Notes: generated by a model from the letters alone, not told the origin. A stretch of DNA of 64,000 bases from Clostridiales bacterium (GCA_015055525.1 SVHZ01000003.1:1-64000), one strand, 5' to 3'; positions 17,500 through 27,874 are shown, numbered from the stretch's first letter. Program-made: numbers and translations.

Positions 17500-19312
17500 A
17501 CCCGTTTTTTAGCAAGAACTCTTTGATTTTAATAGCAAGTTTTTCGCCTATTCCAGAAGTTTTGCTAAGTTCTTCTATCGGCGCGGATATAATACTATCA
17601 ATATCTTTGAACTTGTCAATCAACGCGTCCCTCTTTTTCTTGCCTATTCCTTGAATTTCGGTAAGAAGAGATTTTAGCGTGCGCTTATTTCTTAAATTTC
17701 TATTAAAAGTTATTGCAAACCTGTGAGTTTCATCACGCATTCTTATAAGCATTTGAAGCGCCTTGTCAGAACGCGGAAGTTTAATTGATTGGCTACTATC
17801 AAGGGTAAAGATTTCCTCTTCCCTTTCGGCAAGCGATATAAGGTCTATCCCCTCGATAGAGAACTCGTCAAAAATCTCTTTAACGGAAGAAAGTTGACCT
17901 TTGCCACCGTCTATAACTATAAGGTCGGGGCGAGCAAATCTCTCTTCTTCATCGGTGTTGAGTTTAGAAAATCTACGCCTTAAAACTTCTTGCATACACG
18001 CAAAATCATCGTTTCCCGCAACGGTTTTTATCTTGAAACGACGATAGTTCTGCTTGTCTGGCTCGCCGTTTGTAAACACCACCATCGCGCCCACTTTATC
18101 AACGCCTGATATGTGCGATATATCATAGCACTCCATACGGTTCGGCGTTCTTTTAAGATTTAATAAAGTTTTAAGCCTTAATAAAGATAACTCTTTAACT
18201 TCGTGCTTTCTAACGATTTTATCAATGTATTTTTCAAGGTATTCGCTAGCGTTTTTGCCCGCCATTTCAAGAAGGCTCTTTTTAACACCCTTTTTAGAAA
18301 GGATAAAGTCCACCTTCTTTCCTGCTTGCTCGCATATTTTTTGAGTTAAAACGCTATCCACTTGATATTCGCACACGATTTCTTCGGGAATTTCTCTACC
18401 ACCGTCGTAAAATGCGGATATAAATTCTTCAAGCCTTTCGCTATCGCTACCAGATAGCGTTTGCGCTTGATAGCATTTTACGCCCATTGACTTTCCACCG
18501 CGAACGAATAAAACGGCTATTGCCGAAAACAAACCGTCACTTTTAACCGAGATAAAGTCAGCCGAGATATAGCGATTGAGAGCGGTAATCTTTTTCTCTT
18601 TCATCTTTTCAAAAACGGAGAGTTTTTCCTTTATTTGAAGAGCCCTTTCAAACTCTTCGTTCTCCGCAAGTTTTAGCATCTTTTCTTTTAGAAGTTTTTC
18701 AACCCCATCGTCGTTACCCGACAAAAAATCAATTGCGCTCTTAACTTTTTCTCTATACTCTTTACTACTGCATTTGTTAGCGCACGGCGCTAAACATAAG
18801 CCCAAATGATAATTTAAGCACTCCCTTTGACTTTTCCCCGTCAATTTTTTAGTGCAAGGGCGGATTTTATAGGCTTCCTTAATAATATCTAAAACGTCGT
18901 TTACCGAGAAGTTGAGCATATACGGGCCAAAGTATTTCGCCCCGTCTTTTTTTATTTTTCTCACCACCGTAAATCTCGGAAAATCTTCTTTTAGATCAAC
19001 TCTAATATAGGGATAACTCTTATCGTCTTTTAGAAGGATATTATATTTTGGCTTGTACTTCTTTATAAGGTTATTTTCCATTGACAACGCGTCGCGCTCG
19101 GTATGAGTTAAAACGTAATAAAAATCATCTACGCTTTTTACCATAGCGTAAACCTTTTCAGTTTTAAGCCCGTTTCTAAAATATTGCGTTACCCTATTTT
19201 TAAGGTTTTTTGCCTTTCCAACGTAAATGACGTTCTGCTCGCTATCAAGCATAACGTAAACGCCGGGGGACGTTGGCAATAATTTAATTTTGCTTTCTAA
19301 ATTATCCGTCAT
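17492..19312 (-). CDS. uvrC: excinuclease ABC subunit C
   Basis: LPTSPGVYVMLDSEQNVIYVGKAKNLKNRV, GPYMLNFSVNDVLDIIK, IDGGKGQL, HhH C-terminus. Confidence 0.97.
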   Translation of the reverse strand: MTDNLESKIKLLPTSPGVYVMLDSEQNVIYVGKAKNLKNRVTQYFRNGLKTEKVYAMVKSVDDFYYVLTHTERDALSMENNLIKKYKPKYNILLKDDKSYPYIRVDLKEDFPRFTVVRKIKKDGAKYFGPYMLNFSVNDVLDIIKEAYKIRPCTKKLTGKSQRECLNYHLGLCLAPCANKCSSKEYREKVKSAIDFLSGNDDGVEKLLKEKMLKLAENEEFERALQIKEKLSVFEKMKEKKITALNRYISADFISVKSDGLFSAIAVLFVRGGKSMGVKCYQAQTLSGSDSERLEEFISAFYDGGREIPEEIVCEYQVDSVLTQKICEQAGKKVDFILSKKGVKKSLLEMAGKNASEYLEKYIDKIVRKHEVKELSLLRLKTLLNLKRTPNRMECYDISHISGVDKVGAMVVFTNGEPDKQNYRRFKIKTVAGNDDFACMQEVLRRRFSKLNTDEEERFARPDLIVIDGGKGQLSSVKEIFDEFSIEGIDLISLAEREEEIFTLDSSQSIKLPRSDKALQMLIRMRDETHRFAITFNRNLRNKRTLKSLLTEIQGIGKKKRDALIDKFKDIDSIISAPIEELSKTSGIGEKLAIKIKEFLLKNGSN

Positions 19313-19315
19313 CTA

Positions 19316-20623
19316 CTATAACCTTTTAAGAATAAGTTCCCTATCGTTTTCAAGCCTATCAAAAATGACTTCGGTTAAAATTTCTTGTAACTTTTCCTTG
19401 ATTTCAGCACCTTGATAACCGAGTTTTTTAAGGTCGTTGCCGTTAACTTTTAACTGTTTAAGCGAGTAACACTCGCCGTTGTTAATAATTTCTCTTACCG
19501 TGTTTATAAACTTTTCGGCAAGCATTTTTCTAAATTCAGTATATTCTTCGGCGTGAGCAAGCCCGTCCGCAATCTTAACGAGCGCAAGTTTTTCTAAAAG
19601 TTCAACGCCGTAAGCGTTTATCATCTTTTTAATTTCGCCACGCTCAACTTCCGTTTTAATATCGTGAAGAAACACTAAATCGTTAACGTCTTTTATAAGT
19701 TTATTATCGGCTTTTAGCCTTTTTAATATTTCAATCGATTTTTTAGCGCTCTTTTGTTGATGCCCGTAAAAATGCCCCACTCCAAACTTATCAACGCTAT
19801 AACAAGACGGTTTTTCAATATCGTGAAGAAGTAGCGCCCATCTAACCGTTTTATCACTATAAGATTTTCCAACGCTATGAACGATATGCTCGTAAACGTC
19901 GTAAGCGTGATATTTGGTGTTTTGCGAAAACCCGTTGCAAAGTTTGAGTTCAGGGATAACTTCAAAAATAACTTCTCTATGAGATAATAAAACTCTTTCC
20001 GCACCCTTGCCGACTAAAATCTTACTAAGTTCTGAAAAAATTCTCTCAATGGAAACGCTTTTGAGAAGACTTGCCTTTTCTCTCATGGCGTTAGCGGTGT
20101 TTTTCTCTATTTCAAAATCTAATTGAGATGCAAACCTTAACGCTCTAAGTATTCTAAGCGCATCTTCGCTAAACCTTTTATAAGGGTCGCCAACAGCCCT
20201 TATTATTTTGTTTTTAATATCTTCTTTACCGCCGAATAAATCAACTAAATTCTCGCCGTCAAACGCCATAGCGTTAACGGTAAAATCACGGCGTTCAAGG
20301 TCTGTTTTAAGGTCGGAAACAAAGTTTACGGTATCTGGGTGGCGATTATCGAAATACTCTCCGTCAACCCTAAACGTCGTTACTTCAATATTTTCATTTT
20401 CCGCGTTTATCGTTACCGTGCCGTGTTTAAGCCCTGTTTTATAAACCTTAAAATCTTTGAAAATTTCAAGAATTTTATCGGGGGTGGCGCTAGTTGTTAT
20501 ATCGACGTCAAAACTTTCTATATCAAGCAAATTATCCCGCACGAAACCACCAACGGCGTACGCTTCGTACCCGCTTTTATTAAGTGTTTCTATTATAAGT
20601 TTTGCACCGATCGTAAGTTCCAT
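19316..20623 (-). CDS. cca: CCA tRNA nucleotidyltransferase / poly(A) polymerase family with HD domain
   Basis: YAVGGFVRDNLLDIESFDVDITTSATP, RRDFTVNAMAFD, DALRILRALRFA, HD region LLHDIEKP. Confidence 0.93.
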   Translation of the reverse strand: MELTIGAKLIIETLNKSGYEAYAVGGFVRDNLLDIESFDVDITTSATPDKILEIFKDFKVYKTGLKHGTVTINAENENIEVTTFRVDGEYFDNRHPDTVNFVSDLKTDLERRDFTVNAMAFDGENLVDLFGGKEDIKNKIIRAVGDPYKRFSEDALRILRALRFASQLDFEIEKNTANAMREKASLLKSVSIERIFSELSKILVGKGAERVLLSHREVIFEVIPELKLCNGFSQNTKYHAYDVYEHIVHSVGKSYSDKTVRWALLLHDIEKPSCYSVDKFGVGHFYGHQQKSAKKSIEILKRLKADNKLIKDVNDLVFLHDIKTEVERGEIKKMINAYGVELLEKLALVKIADGLAHAEEYTEFRKMLAEKFINTVREIINNGECYSLKQLKVNGNDLKKLGYQGAEIKEKLQEILTEVIFDRLENDRELILKRL

Positions 20624-21558
20624 TATAAGTTTTTAGCAATCTCCGATATTTTTCTAAGTCTGTGGTTTAAGCAACTCTTTGAAAGACCTGATATCTTTGA
20701 TAATTCTTCCAAAGAACTATCTCTATTTTCAAGCCTTAATAAACAAGTTTCTTTTAATTGAACGCTAAGCCCGTCAAGCCCTATCGTCGTTTCAATAAGC
20801 GTAATATCTTGAACTTGCTTGATAGACGCTTCTATTTGCTTGGTGATATTTCCCATATCACAGTTACGCTTTCTATTGGTATCGTTGTTCATAAATTTCT
20901 TAACGATTATTTCTTGAAGTTCAAAACCGCATTTTTTAGCGCCCATAAAGTATAGCAGTTCGCTTATTTCATCGCCGTTTTTGAAGTAGACGATAAAACT
21001 ATCTTTCCTTTCGGTAAGTTTGGGTAAAAAGCCAACCACGGTTAATAGGTCGCTCACGCAAGACGCCGTTTCATAGTTTGAAAAAACAAACTCCAAATGA
21101 TAACTCGTGCTTGATTTTTCAGAAGGAATAGTTACCGAACCGCTACCTTGAAACGCGCCTATTATATACGCCCTTTTGCAACACTCGTTTTCAATCAAAT
21201 ACTTATCAATCGAAAGGTTTATTCCCGCGCCGTGCGCCCCTTCGCTTATTATTCCAAGTTCGCTAAGTATTAAAGTGCTTTTCTCGTTTACGAGTTTCAT
21301 TTTGTATTTGGGCTTCCCCGTAAACTTGTCCTTAAACTCTGAAAGGGAAATTTCCGCACCGTATAGAGAAGTTAAAATAGAAGAAAAATAATCGTTTGCC
21401 TTTTTGTTTTCAGTTACTATTTCAAAGCCTATTTGACCGTTTGATATAAGAAGAGTTCCAGCGCCCCTTATAAACGCCGAAAGAGCCGATACTTGACAGC
21501 ACGGCTGATTTATCTTCTTTATTAAAATTTCTTCCTTAACTCTTTCGGTAAAAGTCAT
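20623..21558 (-). CDS. whiA: DNA-binding protein WhiA
   Basis: LAGLIDADG-like N-term AFIRGAGTLLISNGQIGFEI and WhiA HTH tail SLEELSKISGLSKSCLNHRLRKI. Confidence 0.93.
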   Translation of the reverse strand: MTFTERVKEEILIKKINQPCCQVSALSAFIRGAGTLLISNGQIGFEIVTENKKANDYFSSILTSLYGAEISLSEFKDKFTGKPKYKMKLVNEKSTLILSELGIISEGAHGAGINLSIDKYLIENECCKRAYIIGAFQGSGSVTIPSEKSSTSYHLEFVFSNYETASCVSDLLTVVGFLPKLTERKDSFIVYFKNGDEISELLYFMGAKKCGFELQEIIVKKFMNNDTNRKRNCDMGNITKQIEASIKQVQDITLIETTIGLDGLSVQLKETCLLRLENRDSSLEELSKISGLSKSCLNHRLRKISEIAKNL

Positions 21559-22334
21559 TATAGGTTTTTCCTTTTGTATTCCAAAAATCTAAAATATTGA
21601 GGCGATTTACCATCGATATTCATAATTCTATCAAGCGGTATTCCCACCCTATCAATCAAATCTTCAACTTCGCCTAAATTTCCAACGTTTGAAGGTTTGT
21701 GCGCGTCGCTATCGATAACGAATTTTACGTTCGTTTTCAAAACTTCTTCCCACTCGCTATCTTCAAGATGTTTCTTTCTCGCATCAATTTCAAAATAAGT
21801 GCCGTAATCTTCACAACATTTAGCAACGTCGTAAGCGTTTATAAACGCGCAAAATCCGGGGTGAGCTAAAATGTCTATCGGATTGTTTTTGATTGCGTTA
21901 ATATAAACCTTTGTGTTTCTATCTCTTAAACTCTTCGACGGCTTTACTATATGTTTTGATAAAAAGTTGTTACCAAAGAGCAAGAACCACTCTTTGGGTT
22001 TATCGTAAGTTATCATCTTGTGAATACCCGCAAGATAAATATCCATATACTCCATATCCGATATTTTCATATCCGTTTTACCGCTAATACCTAGAATATT
22101 AGACTCCACGCCAAACAAAACTTCAACACCCGTTTGAGTTGACGCTTGCTTGCAAAGTTCCTGCATATAAGGAACTTTTTTATGGCTTATTCCATAAACG
22201 GTATGACCGTAGCCGTGGTCGGTAATCGCTATTTTAGAAAGCCCCCTTTCCTTTGCCACAAGGGCATTGTCTAAAATAGTTCCTTTACCGTGGCTAAAAA
22301 CGGTGTGCGTGTGAAAATCACAGTTAAGTTTCAT
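21558..22334 (-). CDS. PHP-domain phosphatase/hydrolase
   Basis: DFHTHTVFSHGKGT, AITDHGYG, DILAHPGF, VIDSDAHKP. Confidence 0.9.
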   Translation of the reverse strand: MKLNCDFHTHTVFSHGKGTILDNALVAKERGLSKIAITDHGYGHTVYGISHKKVPYMQELCKQASTQTGVEVLFGVESNILGISGKTDMKISDMEYMDIYLAGIHKMITYDKPKEWFLLFGNNFLSKHIVKPSKSLRDRNTKVYINAIKNNPIDILAHPGFCAFINAYDVAKCCEDYGTYFEIDARKKHLEDSEWEEVLKTNVKFVIDSDAHKPSNVGNLGEVEDLIDRVGIPLDRIMNIDGKSPQYFRFLEYKRKNL

Positions 22335-23215
22335 TAAAATTCTCCAAGGTAAACGAGTTCTTCTACCAGTTTTATCTGGCGTTTTTCAAAGACTTTATCC
22401 TTTACCACGTTTATTAAATCGTATATGTTTTTAGAAGTTGCCCCGCCACCTGCAATAATGAAGTTGGCGTGTTCAGGCGAGATAAACGCTCCGCCTATTT
22501 TATAACCTTTAAGACCACAATCGTCTATAACCTTTCCTGCAAAGTAGCCTTCGTTTTTGAAAACCGAACCGCAATTTCTACCTTTTGGATTTTTTCTAGA
22601 CCGCTTGTAATTTTTAAGTTTATCTTCAATAATCTCAGTTTCAGACGGAATTAGTGAAAAACAAACCTTAACTACCGCCTCTTTATTTTGCAAAAACCTA
22701 CTCGTTCTATAACCAAAACCACAATCTTTCAAACTGACCGTTTCGTTTTCGGTAACTACGTATTTAACTAAATCGCCAACCGTTTTGCCAAAACAACCAG
22801 CGTTCATTGAAACCGCACCGCCAACCGTTGCGGGGATTCCAACTGCAAATTCAAGACCGCTGAGAGAATTTAAGGAAAGTTCTTCAATAGCGTCGATTAA
22901 CTTAACACCGCTTTCGCAAACGTATAAACTACCTAAAAGTTTAGTTTTTTGCAAGTTTTTAGTTATGATAACCGCTCCGCTATATCCATTATCGCTTACA
23001 AGCAAATTATTGCCACCGCCGATAATTTCATACGGGCAAACGCCTTTTACTATTGAAATTGCTCTTATAAGTTGCTCTTCATCGTTTGGAAATATCGCTA
23101 AATCGCAATTTCCTCCCGTGCCGTACCTTGTAAAAGCGCCTACCTTAAAATCTTTTTCCCATTTGATATTTTCAAGTTTTAAGGTTATATCTTCATAGCA
23201 TTTATTAAAAATCAT
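22334..23215 (-). CDS. murB: UDP-N-acetylmuramate dehydrogenase
   Basis: TRYGTGGNCDLAIFP, GGGNNLLVSDNGYSGAVI, GLEFAVGIPATVGGAVSMNAGCFG. Confidence 0.96.
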   Translation of the reverse strand: MIFNKCYEDITLKLENIKWEKDFKVGAFTRYGTGGNCDLAIFPNDEEQLIRAISIVKGVCPYEIIGGGNNLLVSDNGYSGAVIITKNLQKTKLLGSLYVCESGVKLIDAIEELSLNSLSGLEFAVGIPATVGGAVSMNAGCFGKTVGDLVKYVVTENETVSLKDCGFGYRTSRFLQNKEAVVKVCFSLIPSETEIIEDKLKNYKRSRKNPKGRNCGSVFKNEGYFAGKVIDDCGLKGYKIGGAFISPEHANFIIAGGGATSKNIYDLINVVKDKVFEKRQIKLVEELVYLGEF

Positions 23216-23251
23216 TGCTATCTCCTTTATTTTACTACATTTATAAAAATT

Positions 23252-24220
23252 TTACAACTGTTTTAGAAATTTTACGATTACATCGTAATTACCACTCTCT
23301 TTTGCCACCGTCAAAGCCAAATTGCAAACCTTATCGTACTCGCTTTTTTCGGCGTACGGCGAAAAAGTGTATTGCGGTTTTTCGTTCTCGCCGTTTGAAA
23401 AATAACTATCCCCGTTATATAGCCCCGATTTGTTTACCGAAAACATATTAAGCGACGTGAGTTTATCTTGAACTTCACTCGATAAAAGATAATTTATAAA
23501 CTCTCTTGCGTAAAACTTTTCACTATCCCCTTTAGCCGTGAGCGAAATATACTGAAACAAATCGCAATAACTATCTATAGCCGTTAAAGTAAACTCTTGC
23601 TCGTTGTTTATAAGGCGTATCACGTCGCGTTGAGTTCCTATCATAGTAACATCCTTTTTAAGCGCGAATTGATTATACGCTTTTATCGGCGATAACGTTT
23701 CAAATTCTATGCCGTGAACGCCTGCGAACAAGCACGCTATCTCAGGTGAAGAAAACTCGCTCTTAGATAAAATTACCGCCTTACCTTCAACGCCTTTACT
23801 AATCTTAAAATAACGCCCTTTTAAGTAACTTACCGCAAACCTTTTTCCGCTTGAAAGCCTACCGCCGTCCAAGACGCTAAAATCAATTTTTTCGGCGTGA
23901 TTTTCAAGGTTTATCGAGCAACCGCCGTAAGATATTAAATCGGGTGTTTTCCCGCTTGATAAGGCGGTTTTTAGCCCCTCTAAAGTGTAATTAGTTACCA
24001 AAAACGAAACGTTTTTATTCTTCTTTGAAAAGTTAGTTGCAACCTTTCTTAAAAACGCCGTTCTGCTTCCCTTTCCCCCTTCGAAAGAGTCAACGTGCCA
24101 CACCGTTATAACTACGCTATCTATAGGTTTAGAACTAACTTTTTGCTTTATCAAAAACGGGCATATTACAATTACCGCAACCGTTATTATCGCCGTTATA
24201 ACCCATAAAAACTTTTTCAT
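23252..24220 (-). CDS. membrane-anchored extracellular solute-binding-like protein
   Basis: N-terminal TM then VVITVWHVDSFEGGKGSRTAFLRKVATNFSKKNKNVSFLVTNYTLEGLKTALSSGKTPDLISYGG (family 1 SBP-like). Confidence 0.65.
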   Translation of the reverse strand: MKKFLWVITAIITVAVIVICPFLIKQKVSSKPIDSVVITVWHVDSFEGGKGSRTAFLRKVATNFSKKNKNVSFLVTNYTLEGLKTALSSGKTPDLISYGGCSINLENHAEKIDFSVLDGGRLSSGKRFAVSYLKGRYFKISKGVEGKAVILSKSEFSSPEIACLFAGVHGIEFETLSPIKAYNQFALKKDVTMIGTQRDVIRLINNEQEFTLTAIDSYCDLFQYISLTAKGDSEKFYAREFINYLLSSEVQDKLTSLNMFSVNKSGLYNGDSYFSNGENEKPQYTFSPYAEKSEYDKVCNLALTVAKESGNYDVIVKFLKQL

Positions 24221-24263
24221 ACTTATAAAGTATTAGTTATCTTGCAAAAATATTCAATAAAAA

Positions 24264-24290
24264 ACCCGACTACCATTTGGTAATCGGGAA
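24264..24290 (-). terminator. intrinsic terminator
   Basis: CCCGA.TACCA/TGGTA.TCGGG with T-run on the minus strand. Confidence 0.8.
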
Positions 24291-24294
24291 TTTA

Positions 24295-24981
24295 TTAAAG
24301 TAATATTTTAGCGTTGTTTTCAAAAAGGTTGTCTGCAACTTCTTTATTAAACTTGCGCTTGATTATCTTATAACACTTTTCTATCTCCACTTTACGATTG
24401 ACGTGCGCGTCAGTCGAGATAAAATCAACTAGTCCTCGCTTTATAGCGTTAAAGGCTTTCTTTCTAAACTCTTTACCGTTTTCGCCAACGATACTTGAAG
24501 TGTTTATTTGAATAAGCGCTCCTAAGTTTTTAAGTTCAAATATATCTTCTATCGTCAAATAATTATATCTTTCAACGTGCGCTATAATCGGGGTATAACC
24601 CATAGTTTTTACGTTATAAGCATAGTCTATAACGTCGTCCGGATAAAAATAATTAAACTCAATAAGAACGAATTTTTTATCGTTAATCGTTAATGCGTTG
24701 CCGTTTTTAATAACGTCGTAAACCCTATCGTCACACAAAATCTCAGAGCCGAGATAAAGTTTTACGGGTATATTGCGCTCGATTACAAGATTGTTAAATT
24801 CGTTAAATTTTAACCTTATTTGACTTGCGGAAAGGTCGTAAATCCCACGCTTATAATGTGGCGTGCAAATAATTTTATCAACGCCTTGAGATACCATATT
24901 TTCAAGCAAAGAGATAGATTCTTCACTATCGTTACTCCCATCGTCAACGTACGGCAATATATGAGAGTGAATATCAATCAT
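24295..24981 (-). CDS. CpsB/YwqE-type PHP tyrosine-protein phosphatase
   Basis: MIDIHSHILPYVDDGSNDSEESISLLENM, CTPHY, DFISTDAHVN. Confidence 0.9.
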   Translation of the reverse strand: MIDIHSHILPYVDDGSNDSEESISLLENMVSQGVDKIICTPHYKRGIYDLSASQIRLKFNEFNNLVIERNIPVKLYLGSEILCDDRVYDVIKNGNALTINDKKFVLIEFNYFYPDDVIDYAYNVKTMGYTPIIAHVERYNYLTIEDIFELKNLGALIQINTSSIVGENGKEFRKKAFNAIKRGLVDFISTDAHVNRKVEIEKCYKIIKRKFNKEVADNLFENNAKILL

Positions 24982-25723
24982 TTACTTCCTCTGAATATTG
25001 AGATTTAAGATATTTATAGTAGCGATTGTTATAATAGCCACCGTATCGAGATGAGAATTTGCCCGTGTTTTTATAAGTTACTACCGTACCTAAGAAATTA
25101 TCGTTATGCTTTTTCATAAGTTCAACCGCTTCTCTGAGTTGAGAACGGCGAGTTACGCCCATGCACGCAACGAAAACTACCACGTCGCTAAGTTTAGAGT
25201 AATGAATATAATCTGAAACTAAAAGAACGGGCGGACAGTCGAACAACACTAAATCGTATTGCTTTTTTAATTCTTCAATAAGTTCTTTGAACTTATCCGA
25301 AGTAAATATTATCGATGCGTTTTGAGTTGCTTTACCGCGGTTAACAACGTCAACCCCATATTCCGTCTTTTTAATAATATCTTTTATTTCGTATTCGCCG
25401 AGCATATACTCTGCAATACCTTGAACGTTTTGAACGGAGAATATTCTGTGAATTTTAGGTCTTCTAAAATCGAGGTCAACGATAACTACTTTTTTACCGC
25501 TCAACGCCAACGCTACTGCGGTGTTTGAAACAACCGTTGATTTTCCTTCACCTGAAATTGCAGACTCAAATTGGAAAACTTTGTTTTTTCCGCTATCCGA
25601 CGAGTAAATAATATTGTCTTTAAGCCTATAATAACTCTCGCCACGGCCACTCGTTTCGCTAACTATAATCTTGGGGACGTCGTTATCAAAATGTTCAAGT
25701 TTTTTATTTTTTTTACCAGCCAT
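24974..25723 (-). CDS. CpsD-type bacterial tyrosine kinase
   Basis: EGKSTVVSNTAVALALSGKKVVIVDLDFRRP, FDCPPVLLVSD, Tyr-rich tail YGGYYNNRYYKYLKSQY. Confidence 0.92.
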   Translation of the reverse strand: MAGKKNKKLEHFDNDVPKIIVSETSGRGESYYRLKDNIIYSSDSGKNKVFQFESAISGEGKSTVVSNTAVALALSGKKVVIVDLDFRRPKIHRIFSVQNVQGIAEYMLGEYEIKDIIKKTEYGVDVVNRGKATQNASIIFTSDKFKELIEELKKQYDLVLFDCPPVLLVSDYIHYSKLSDVVVFVACMGVTRRSQLREAVELMKKHNDNFLGTVVTYKNTGKFSSRYGGYYNNRYYKYLKSQYSEEVND

Positions 25724-25724
25724 T

Positions 25725-26489
25725 TTACTTTACCCCCTTGTTATCTTGCTTTGTTTCAATCATATTTGGCGAGATATCGATAGTTGCAATAATTTGACCG
25801 CCCGTGATTAACTCAACTTGGTCTTTATCAACTATTGTATCGCTAAGGAGTCGCTTAACTAAAACTACCACCATTGAAACAACTAAACCAAGTAAAGTTG
25901 CAAGCGCTATAACTTTCGATCTACCTGTCGAAGTAGTAACGTCTTTAGGAGCAGCGTCCGAATAAACTACTATTTTATCGCATAAATAAACGTATTTTTC
26001 TTTATCGGCATTGATAACTTCAACGCTTTTAAGAACGTAATCGTTCAAAGTTTTAGCAACTTCGTACTTAATCGCATTTGGATCGCCACCGTGTTCGCTA
26101 TAAGTATAAGTAATCGAAAAGAAAGGCGAATCTTTCTGAACTATAAAGTTCAACGAACCTTTGAGTTTTATGCCTTGTTTAGAAACGTTGTTCATAATTT
26201 CATTACTTGTGAACACCGACTCGCATTGAGGAACGAGCATAGCGCAATATTGATACGCTATATGTTCTGAAATATCTTCGTTTCTTTTACCATCGTCACT
26301 TTCGGTATAGAGTTTATCGGTAAAAATGTACGCGTCTATCTTAGCCGTGTAACTCGTTTTTTGAACAAGGAAAGCATACGCTCCGCCTAAACACGCAAAA
26401 AGTATGGTGATAATGATTATCCAAACCAAACCTTCGCGGAATATTGAAAATATATCGCCGATTGAAAGTTTTTTCTCTTTTTCGTTCAT
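25725..26489 (-). CDS. Wzz/CpsC-type chain-length determinant / kinase adaptor
   Basis: Two TM segments flanking an extracytoplasmic domain; immediately upstream of CpsD-type kinase. Confidence 0.82.
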   Translation of the reverse strand: MNEKEKKLSIGDIFSIFREGLVWIIIITILFACLGGAYAFLVQKTSYTAKIDAYIFTDKLYTESDDGKRNEDISEHIAYQYCAMLVPQCESVFTSNEIMNNVSKQGIKLKGSLNFIVQKDSPFFSITYTYSEHGGDPNAIKYEVAKTLNDYVLKSVEVINADKEKYVYLCDKIVVYSDAAPKDVTTSTGRSKVIALATLLGLVVSMVVVLVKRLLSDTIVDKDQVELITGGQIIATIDISPNMIETKQDNKGVK

Positions 26490-26557
26490 AGCAAATAAAA
26501 CTCCTAAACTTACTTATATTTTATTATATATAATATTATTGCCTTTGTCAATGCGCA

Positions 26558-27874
26558 TTATTTTTTAATGCCTTTATCTATACGCATTTTCTTTATTTGT
26601 TTTTCAAACCCGTGATCTGTCGGTTGATAAAAGGTTTGCCCCCTAACTTTTTTAGGAAGATACTCTTGCTCAACGTACTCGCCAAAGTCGTGAGGGTATT
26701 TGTACTCCGCGCTAAGTTTCTTTCCTTCCTTGCTCAAATACGAGGGATTGATAAGATGAGGGGGAATATCGTCGTCCTTTATCTCTTCAACCGCCTTGCT
26801 CGCCTTTTCAATAGCAGTTATAACGGAATTTGACTTATTCGTTTCGCAAACGTAAATAATCGCCTCTGAAAGCGGAATCAGCCCTTCGGGTTGCCCAATG
26901 TGTTGAAGAGCAGTCATAGCGCTCGTTGCAATCACTAACGCCTGCGGATCTGATAAGCCCACGTCCTCTGCCGAGTGAACTACCAATCTCCTTGCAATAA
27001 TCATCGGGTCAAGCCCTGCTTTTATCAAGCGTTGGCTATAATAAAGCGCCCCGTCGCTATCGCTACCGCGAAGGCTTTTGCAAAAAGCGGAAAGCATGTG
27101 ATAATATCCGTTTTCATCTATTGATAAAGCCTTTTTTTGAATTGATTGCTCGGCATCTTTTAACCTTACTCTCGTAACGCCGTCTTCATCTACCGGAGTT
27201 GTAAGCACGGCAAGTTCTATCGCGTTATACGCAGTTCTAAGATCACCAGCGGAAGTTATTGCAATATGGTTATACGCATCTTCCTCTACTTCCAAATTCA
27301 TTTCGCCAAACCCGCGTTTTTTATCCGCAACCGCCTTTTTAAGCGCATTTTTTATAATCTCAGTTGAAAGGGTTTTGAACTCGAATACCCTGCACCTTGA
27401 TATTATTGCGGGAGTCATAGCAACGTAAGGGTTTTCCGTAGTTGAGCCGATAAAAATTATCGTTCCCTTCTCGATTGAAGGAAGTAAACTATCTTGTTGC
27501 GTTTTGTTAAAACGGTGGCACTCGTCTAAGAGCAAATAAGTTCTCTTACCAAAAGTTTTAAGGTCGATTTCCGCTTGCTCGATTGCCTTTTTAACGTCCG
27601 CCACGCCACTTGTTACAGCGTTTAACTTAACGAATTTTCCGCTCGTTGAATTTGCAATAATATTTGCAAGCGTTGATTTACCCGTTCCCGGTGGACCGAA
27701 GAAAATGCAACTTCCCAACCTATCCGATATAATAGCCCTTTTTAATAAACTACCTTCGCTTGCAATATCTGATTGACCTAAAAACTCTCTCAAAGTTTCA
27801 GGTCGCATGCGCTCGGCTAACGGCGTGGATTTTAATTGATTTTCATTGTTTAATTCATCAAAAAGCGTATACAT
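26558..27874 (-). CDS. rarA: replication-associated recombination protein A (AAA+ ATPase)
   Basis: PLAERMRPETLREFLGQ, FFGPPGTGKSTLANIIA, LLLDECHRFNKTQQD. Confidence 0.95.
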   Translation of the reverse strand: MYTLFDELNNENQLKSTPLAERMRPETLREFLGQSDIASEGSLLKRAIISDRLGSCIFFGPPGTGKSTLANIIANSTSGKFVKLNAVTSGVADVKKAIEQAEIDLKTFGKRTYLLLDECHRFNKTQQDSLLPSIEKGTIIFIGSTTENPYVAMTPAIISRCRVFEFKTLSTEIIKNALKKAVADKKRGFGEMNLEVEEDAYNHIAITSAGDLRTAYNAIELAVLTTPVDEDGVTRVRLKDAEQSIQKKALSIDENGYYHMLSAFCKSLRGSDSDGALYYSQRLIKAGLDPMIIARRLVVHSAEDVGLSDPQALVIATSAMTALQHIGQPEGLIPLSEAIIYVCETNKSNSVITAIEKASKAVEEIKDDDIPPHLINPSYLSKEGKKLSAEYKYPHDFGEYVEQEYLPKKVRGQTFYQPTDHGFEKQIKKMRIDKGIKK

